NCBI GenBank assembly: GCA_025360125.1
Contig: JANYCU010000035.1
Span: 1-64,000, forward strand
Direction: 5' to 3'
Source: Armatimonadota bacterium
GTDB taxonomy: Bacteria; Armatimonadota; Fimbriimonadia; Fimbriimonadales; Fimbriimonadaceae
DNA length: 64,000 bases
Below are positions 59,634 to 64,000 of the stretch, piece by piece. A program made the translations under genes and the position numbers. Position 1 is the stretch's first letter; every line of letters begins with the position of its first letter. The notes under the pieces were generated by a model. The model was not told where the DNA came from and did no database searches. It saw only the letters and a list, made by a program, of their open reading frames with translations.

Positions 59634-59661
59634 TTATCGGTACCGTCTTCTTGAAACTTTA
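59634..59661 (-). promoter_or_regulatory. sigma-28-type promoter of the flgM-like gene
   Basis: Minus strand TAAAGTTT (59654-59661), 12 bases, then ACCGATAA (59634-59641), against the FliA consensus TAAAGTTT-N11-GCCGATAA. Transcription would begin about 15 bases before the riboswitch. Confidence 0.7.
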
Positions 59662-59700
59662 GAGCAAACCTAACAAATTTCTTTAGTTTTTTTCTCTCAA

Positions 59701-59746
59701 AACCTAAAGTGACTTGAAAACCTGGCACTTAACCCGGGTTTAGGTT
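59701..59746. other. hairpin in the region between flgM-like and FxLYD genes
   Basis: AACCTAAA (59701-59708) and TTTAGGTT (59739-59746) form an 8-bp stem with a 30-base loop. It may be part of the leader of the gene at 59805 or an operator. Apart from this, the riboswitch and the promoter, the interval 59490-59804 holds no gene. Confidence 0.35.
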
Positions 59747-59804
59747 CAACTTATGATAGCGGATTTCTTTTCCTAAATGTGCAAACACTCTGTAAAATGA
59801 TTTC

Positions 59805-60467
59805 ATGACGTTTGCAGACTGGCTCATCATGGTTGAGCGATCCGGAGTTCCAGTCAGTGGCGTCGATCCGAATTGGCTGCAACACCAGTTTCAAATGCAG
59901 CAACAGCCCGCCCTGGTGGCCCATATGATTCAGACCGGGCAGGCTCCTCGGATGATGACGAGCGGGATGGGCATGGGATACGGCGTACCGAAGCGATCGG
60001 GCTGTTCCAGTCCGTTGATCCAGGTTCTCGTCGGAATCTTAGGGTTTGTCGGGCTAGTGGTTGGGATTTTGTATGGCATCAAATACTTCGCCGACAACAA
60101 GCTGGGCGGACTCAAAACCAATACCGCGGTTGCTCCGCCCAACGATACACCCCAAGCCACCAAAGAAGTTCTCATCGCCAAGGGCCTCAAGCCGGATGCT
60201 TACTACCCCTATTGGCCCCTAGTCTACGACCAGCAGGGCATGGCGGCGACCAAGGAGGCGATCACCGGGAAGATCAAGAACTATGGGGATAAGGAGGTGA
60301 CGAGCGTTACCGTTCAATTTGGCCTTTTTTCGAAGGCGGAAGAAAAGATTGGCACCGCCAAGGACGAAATTGCCAACCTTGGTCCGGGCGAGATTTGGGA
60401 TTATAAGGCCTCGGTTCAGGGTGTCAACTTTGATCAATGCCGGATCGAGAGTATTACGTTTAAGTGA
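59805..60467 (+). CDS. membrane-anchored FxLYD-domain protein
   Basis: A 220-residue protein. An N-terminal cytoplasmic part of about 65 residues, rich in Gln and Met, is followed by one membrane helix (about 68-88) and an outer domain (about 120-220) with the FxLYD pattern: AITGKIKNYGDKEVTSVTVQF, KIGTAKDEIANLGPGEIWDYKA. FxLYD domains are extracytoplasmic beta-sandwiches without known activity. Monocistronic. Confidence 0.65.
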   Translation: MTFADWLIMVERSGVPVSGVDPNWLQHQFQMQQQPALVAHMIQTGQAPRMMTSGMGMGYGVPKRSGCSSPLIQVLVGILGFVGLVVGILYGIKYFADNKLGGLKTNTAVAPPNDTPQATKEVLIAKGLKPDAYYPYWPLVYDQQGMAATKEAITGKIKNYGDKEVTSVTVQFGLFSKAEEKIGTAKDEIANLGPGEIWDYKASVQGVNFDQCRIESITFK

Positions 60468-60486
60468 GTTTTGGTTTATAATTAAT

Positions 60487-60511
60487 ATGACTGGTCATAA
60501 TATCCGGTCAT
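60487..60511 (+). promoter_or_regulatory. candidate autoregulatory operator of the Phd/VapC pair
   Basis: ATGAC-TG-GTCAT (60487-60498) is an inverted repeat and its GGTCAT half recurs at 60506-60511. It lies 10 bases before the antitoxin start, where Phd-type antitoxins usually bind. Confidence 0.45.
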
Positions 60512-60520
60512 AACAATTTT

Positions 60521-60781
60521 ATGATTATTACTGCAACTGAATTTAAGGCCAAGTGTCTCGAGTTGATGGATACGGTCAATCGAACCGGAGAGGTATTGCA
60601 AATCACGAAGCGTGGCAAGGTCGTGGCCGAATTACACGCGCCCGATGAAAAGAAAATATATGGCCCAGGATTTGCTAAGGGAGAATTTACAATCATTGGG
60701 GACATCATGGCCCCGTACGATGTCGAGTGGGAAGCAATGAGAGATGACGCCACTGTGGAGCCGAGAAAAATTGGTGATTGA
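60521..60781 (+). CDS. Phd/YefM-family antitoxin
   Basis: An 86-residue protein with the Phd/YefM N-terminal DNA-binding fold: ITATEFKAKCLELMDTVNRTGEVLQITKRGK-type pattern, in which FKAKCLELMD and EVLQITKRGKVVAEL are characteristic. The C-terminal part, which would wrap the toxin, is variable. It overlaps the PIN toxin gene. Expected to repress its own operon and neutralise the toxin. Confidence 0.8.
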   Translation: MIITATEFKAKCLELMDTVNRTGEVLQITKRGKVVAELHAPDEKKIYGPGFAKGEFTIIGDIMAPYDVEWEAMRDDATVEPRKIGD

Positions 60782-61157
60782 TACCCATGTTTTGATCTGG
60801 TATGCGGAGAATAATCCCCTCCTCAACCCAGACACCCGGGACAGATTGAACGAACACCAGAAAAATGTCGTCGTTTCTTCAGTTTTGCTTTGGGAACTCA
60901 TGCTACTTGTTGAAAAAGGGCGCATCGACGCAAATGGAAAAACGCCAGAAGAGTACGCGAGAGGACTCTTTGAGCGATCAGGATTTCGCGAAGAACCCTT
61001 AAACGCAAGCATGGCGATTCTAAGCCGCGCTTTGCCCTTTCGACATGAAGACCCGGCGGACCGATTTATTGCTGCAACGGCAATCTTCTTAAACCTTCCT
61101 CTTGTCACATATGATCAAAAGCTGATCGAACTACCTTGGCTTAAGACGGTTTCCTAG
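60774..61157 (+). CDS. PIN-domain (VapC-type) toxin
   Basis: About 127 residues from GTG 60774, overlapping the antitoxin by 8 bases; ATG 60744 would add ten unlike residues. PIN motifs: VIDTHVLIWY (first Asp), SSVLLWELMLL (Glu), HEDPADRFIAATA (Asp pair) and LVTYDQKL. All acidic residues of the RNase site are present. It would cleave RNA when free of antitoxin. Pairing of PIN toxins with Phd antitoxins is well known. Confidence 0.82.
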   Translation: MIDTHVLIWYAENNPLLNPDTRDRLNEHQKNVVVSSVLLWELMLLVEKGRIDANGKTPEEYARGLFERSGFREEPLNASMAILSRALPFRHEDPADRFIAATAIFLNLPLVTYDQKLIELPWLKTVS

Positions 61158-61163
61158 TACAAT
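61136..61163 (+). promoter_or_regulatory. candidate promoter of hmgA
   Basis: TTGGCT (61136-61141), 16 bases, TACAAT (61158-61163), 26 bases before the hmgA ATG. Confidence 0.4.
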
Positions 61164-61189
61164 TCAGTCATAACTCGACGGAGATAACG

Positions 61190-62347
61190 ATGCGATACGT
61201 AGCCCTCGGTGACCTTCCTAAAAAGCACCACATTCAGTTTCGAAAACCCGACGGTGGACTCTACACCGAACAGCTTTTCAGCACCGCTGGTTTCAGCGGT
61301 CCGATGTCCACTCTCTACCATATCAACTTGCCGACCGAGGTTAGCTCGTTCGAGGACATGGGTTCCTGCGCTCCGGAGTATTTGCCTGACGAACCTCTGC
61401 GAAACCGCCACTTGAAGACACGACGATTCAAGCCAGAAGGCGACGCGATCAGCGGACGAAAGTGCCTGATGGGCAATAGCGACCTTGAGTGGAACCAGGT
61501 TACCGTTGCCGAGCAGATGCAAACCTACTTCAAGAATACTGACGGCGATGAATGTCTTTTCATTCACGACGGTAGCGGAGTGATGGAGTCAATGTTTGGT
61601 TCTGTGGTGTTTAAGCCAGGGGATTATCTTGTTGTTCCCCGAGGAACCATCTACAAGCTTGTATTTGACTCTCTGCCTGTCCAAATGCTTTGTGTGGTCT
61701 CTTACGGGCCAATTACCACTCCGAAGCGTTATCGCAACGAATATGGCCAGTTAATGGAACACGCTCCGTTTAAAGAGCGAGATTTCCGACCGCCGTCTTC
61801 CCTTCCGGTTCACGATGACCGATCCGACCATAAAGTCTTGATCCGAAGTCGCCATCGACTCACAATGTACACCCATCCGTATCACCCACTCGATGTGGTT
61901 GGGTGGGACGGCTACGTTTTCCCTTATGCGTTCAGCATCCACGACTTCCAGCCGATCACGGGCAAGCTCCACATGCCGCCGCCTATTCACCAGACGTTCA
62001 TCGGTAACGGCTTTGTGGTGTGCTCCTTCTGCCCCCGAATGCTCGATTACCATCCCGAGGCGATTGTGGTTCCGTACGTGCATAGCAACGTTGATAGCGA
62101 TGAAGTCTTGTACTATTGCAACGACAAATTTGGCTCTCGCAAAGGCATTGAAGAAGGTTCGATCACGATTCACCCGCTCGGCGTTCCCCATGGACCGCAG
62201 CCCGGTGCGGTCGAGGCTTCGATTGGTGCGACGAGGACAGAAGAACTTGCGGTTATGGTCGATACCCATCGTCCGTTTAAGCTGACCAAGTACGCGATGG
62301 AAATCGAAGAGCCTGAGTACTGGAAGAGTTGGCAAACGGGTAAGTAA
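61190..62347 (+). CDS. hmgA: homogentisate 1,2-dioxygenase
   Basis: A 385-residue iron enzyme that opens the homogentisate ring to maleylacetoacetate in tyrosine breakdown. It has the family N terminus HHIQFRKPDGGLYTEQLF and, in the cupin core, PPPIHQTF, YVHSNVDSDEVLYY and HPLGVPHGPQPG, which supply the His/Glu/His iron ligands. A GGAG ribosome-binding site lies 8 bases ahead. It is shorter than the eukaryotic enzyme, as are many bacterial ones. No other genes of the pathway adjoin, but a C-terminal fragment of a relative lies at 56829. Confidence 0.9.
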   Translation: MRYVALGDLPKKHHIQFRKPDGGLYTEQLFSTAGFSGPMSTLYHINLPTEVSSFEDMGSCAPEYLPDEPLRNRHLKTRRFKPEGDAISGRKCLMGNSDLEWNQVTVAEQMQTYFKNTDGDECLFIHDGSGVMESMFGSVVFKPGDYLVVPRGTIYKLVFDSLPVQMLCVVSYGPITTPKRYRNEYGQLMEHAPFKERDFRPPSSLPVHDDRSDHKVLIRSRHRLTMYTHPYHPLDVVGWDGYVFPYAFSIHDFQPITGKLHMPPPIHQTFIGNGFVVCSFCPRMLDYHPEAIVVPYVHSNVDSDEVLYYCNDKFGSRKGIEEGSITIHPLGVPHGPQPGAVEASIGATRTEELAVMVDTHRPFKLTKYAMEIEEPEYWKSWQTGK

Positions 62348-62405
62348 ATCGATGTCTTGCTTCTTCCTTGAACTTTAACGATGGCAAAGTTCCAAAGCTG
62401 GCGAA

Positions 62406-62425
62406 ACACTCCTAGTCGGGAGTGT
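62406..62425 (+). terminator. hairpin after hmgA
   Basis: ACACTCC (62406-62412) pairs with GGAGTGT (62419-62425); only a weak T-run follows. It is 58 bases after the stop. Confidence 0.5.
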
Positions 62426-62474
62426 CTTCGTTAATTGCTGAGAAGTTGGATAAATCGCCTTCGAAATGGTTTTG

Positions 62475-64000
62475 TGAGTAACCATTTGCTATACAATAGT
62501 GCCAGTGAAGAGGGTTTCGGTTTGGATTATTGGAATAGGATTAGTCGCGTTAATTACGCTTTTTTTTCGATCTTTCCGGCACCAATTAACAGTTGGTAGC
62601 GCCTTTGGGTTACATGTCTCTCGGATAGCGTTAGTTGACACCACTGCTCAAAAGGCGTTTGATGATCAGGGTAATTCGATTTCAATGGAAGACCCATACG
62701 TTTCGGACTATAAAAGCCCAAATCGAAAGGACCGAATTTTTAGCCGAAAGATGATCTTTTCTCTTCAGGGCGCGAGAACTGTGCGAGTCAGCTTCAAAGG
62801 ATTCTCCAATTCATGGACCAACATAAATGATGGTAGATGTGAAGTTGGATTCCCGATTGAAGATAGTCAGGCTTCAATTCCCTATCAGATTCAAGCAACC
62901 ACAGACGACTGGCAAGAAGTAGCTTCGTGGACTCCCAATAATCCTTCCAAGAACTTCAGCCTTGAAGAACAGAAGAATGCGTTCCCCGTCAATGACCAGG
63001 CGAAATCGACGATCTCGATTTCGGCAACAAATTTTCCGTCAAACGATCCAGAAGATCTCGGCGAAGATTTCAAGATTGTCTGCGAACCGAGTGACGATCG
63101 CAGTTCGGGCTGGTCAACACTCCACAAAAAAGATAATCATTTCATCTTTGATTCATACCTAGGAAAGTTGGCTGACCTAAAGAAAGTCTCCGTACAGCGG
63201 AGGACTTATCATAATGTCAATTCTGGCATTCTGGCATTTGGAGCAAAGGGGGATGAGCATAACATTGTCCAACCAAACCACCAAGTAAGACTTGTATCCG
63301 TGCGTCAACCTACTGGTTACCCTAAAGATTCGGGAGAGCAATGGACACCGGAAGGGAAAAAGGAGCCCTTTCAATACTACAACGGGGGATATATCGATAT
63401 GGGTTCAAAGGTCCCAGGGGTACCGATGGAAGGATTTCGTTTCCTCGTTCTTGGACTTTTAGTCGGTGAATTCGAACCTGAGGCAACATTGCGAACAAAG
63501 CCACCATTTGCCCATTCTGGAATTTCGTTCGGCTATACCGGACAAATAGTGAATGGAATGAAGGAAGCGTTCCTTGGCATTGGGTCCGTCAACCCGCCTG
63601 ACTTGTGCAACTTCGATGTTTCCCTTGGAGTCGGTGTATTTACTGAAATCGCCCGATCATTCACACCGACTTATCTTTCTCCCGGGAACGAACCGGAGGG
63701 CACCTATGTCGTTCAAGACTATGTCTCCAAATATCACAACGAACAAACGATATCTCGATCCTGCTTTATTCGTATTCCTAAGGGCCATGAAGATTCAGAA
63801 TTCAGAGTCTCCTGGATTGATTCTCAGGGAACTGAACATTCGGAGGGAATGATGACCGATTCAAAAACGCACGCGGGCGTTCAAGTCAATGCAAAGATAA
63901 TGAATAAATTGGGCCTTGCAGGAATCGTCCTTAGAGCAAGGAAACTTAAGCGCTTTCAATTTAATGATGTTCACTTGCGTCCTCTCACTTTTTCTTTGCC
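62475..64000 (+). CDS. large membrane-anchored exported protein (partial)
   Basis: One frame is open from 62454 to the window edge (over 500 codons). I take GTG 62475 as start, though a TTG at 62487 is possible; no good ribosome-binding site is seen. Residues about 16-33 (VWIIGIGLVALITLFF) form a membrane anchor; the rest is soluble, with acidic and Pro-rich beta segments such as GYPKDSGEQWTPEGKK. No family recognised. The end lies outside the window. Confidence 0.6.

Noticed and set aside
1-64000. CRISPR array or rRNA operon
   Set aside because: No regularly spaced direct repeats with unique spacers and no rRNA sequence were seen on reading.

Overview
The window looks like chromosomal DNA of a free-living diderm bacterium. 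Two exported proteins end in PEP-CTERM sorting tails, and there are Cys-lipidated DUF4382 proteins, a barrel-like exported protein, FlhA and a FlgM-like protein, a UbiA-type prenyltransferase and an Rhs element. The mix recalls Armatimonadota (Fimbriimonadia-like), but that assignment is inference; no rRNA is present to settle it.

Layout. 0-5.3 kb: three related small membrane-anchored proteins around a PEP-CTERM protein, an ICMT-like methyltransferase, a frameshifted small membrane gene, a SEC-C protein and a small Fe-S protein. 5.3-17.8 kb: hrcA, a large exported TPR protein, an ECF sigma factor with an overlapping membrane partner, an aldo/keto reductase, a rhomboid protease, a three-gene envelope/coiled-coil operon, an LmeA-like pair and ygfZ. 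17.9-20.8 kb: a repeat-rich accessory patch with an orphan Rhs tip carrying an HExxH motif, its putative immunity gene and a truncated methyltransferase. 20.9-45.2 kb: mostly housekeeping genes (HAD, PAP2, dus, glycosyltransferase, proline dehydrogenase, tRNA-Arg, an EAL protein, flhA, a five-gene overlapping run ending at ubiA, guaB, a glycoside hydrolase). A SIR2-HerA defence pair sits inside this stretch at 34.0-36.8 kb. 45.6-49.9 kb: a second accessory patch, AT-rich, with inverted copies of the repeats at 17.9-20.8 kb, an Rhs remnant, two paralogous exported proteins (candidate orphan immunity genes) and a RAYT transposase remnant flanked by inverted hairpins. 50-56.8 kb: exported proteins, including two tandem DUF4382 lipoproteins. 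56.8-64 kb: leuB, an alpha/beta hydrolase, a flgM-like gene, an FxLYD protein, a Phd/VapC-type pair, hmgA and an exported protein cut by the window edge.

Three observations stand out. First, the flgM-like gene is preceded by a sigma-28-type promoter and then by an RNA matching the GEMM-I (c-di-GMP) riboswitch, which would tie flagellar anti-sigma synthesis to c-di-GMP. Second, a family of about 100-nt two-hairpin repeats, with conserved loops and stems that change but stay mostly paired, clusters at both ends of the 25-kb core segment, and the larger blocks built from them are inverted repeats. Third, the two patches contain broken or displaced Rhs toxin and immunity modules embedded among those hairpins.
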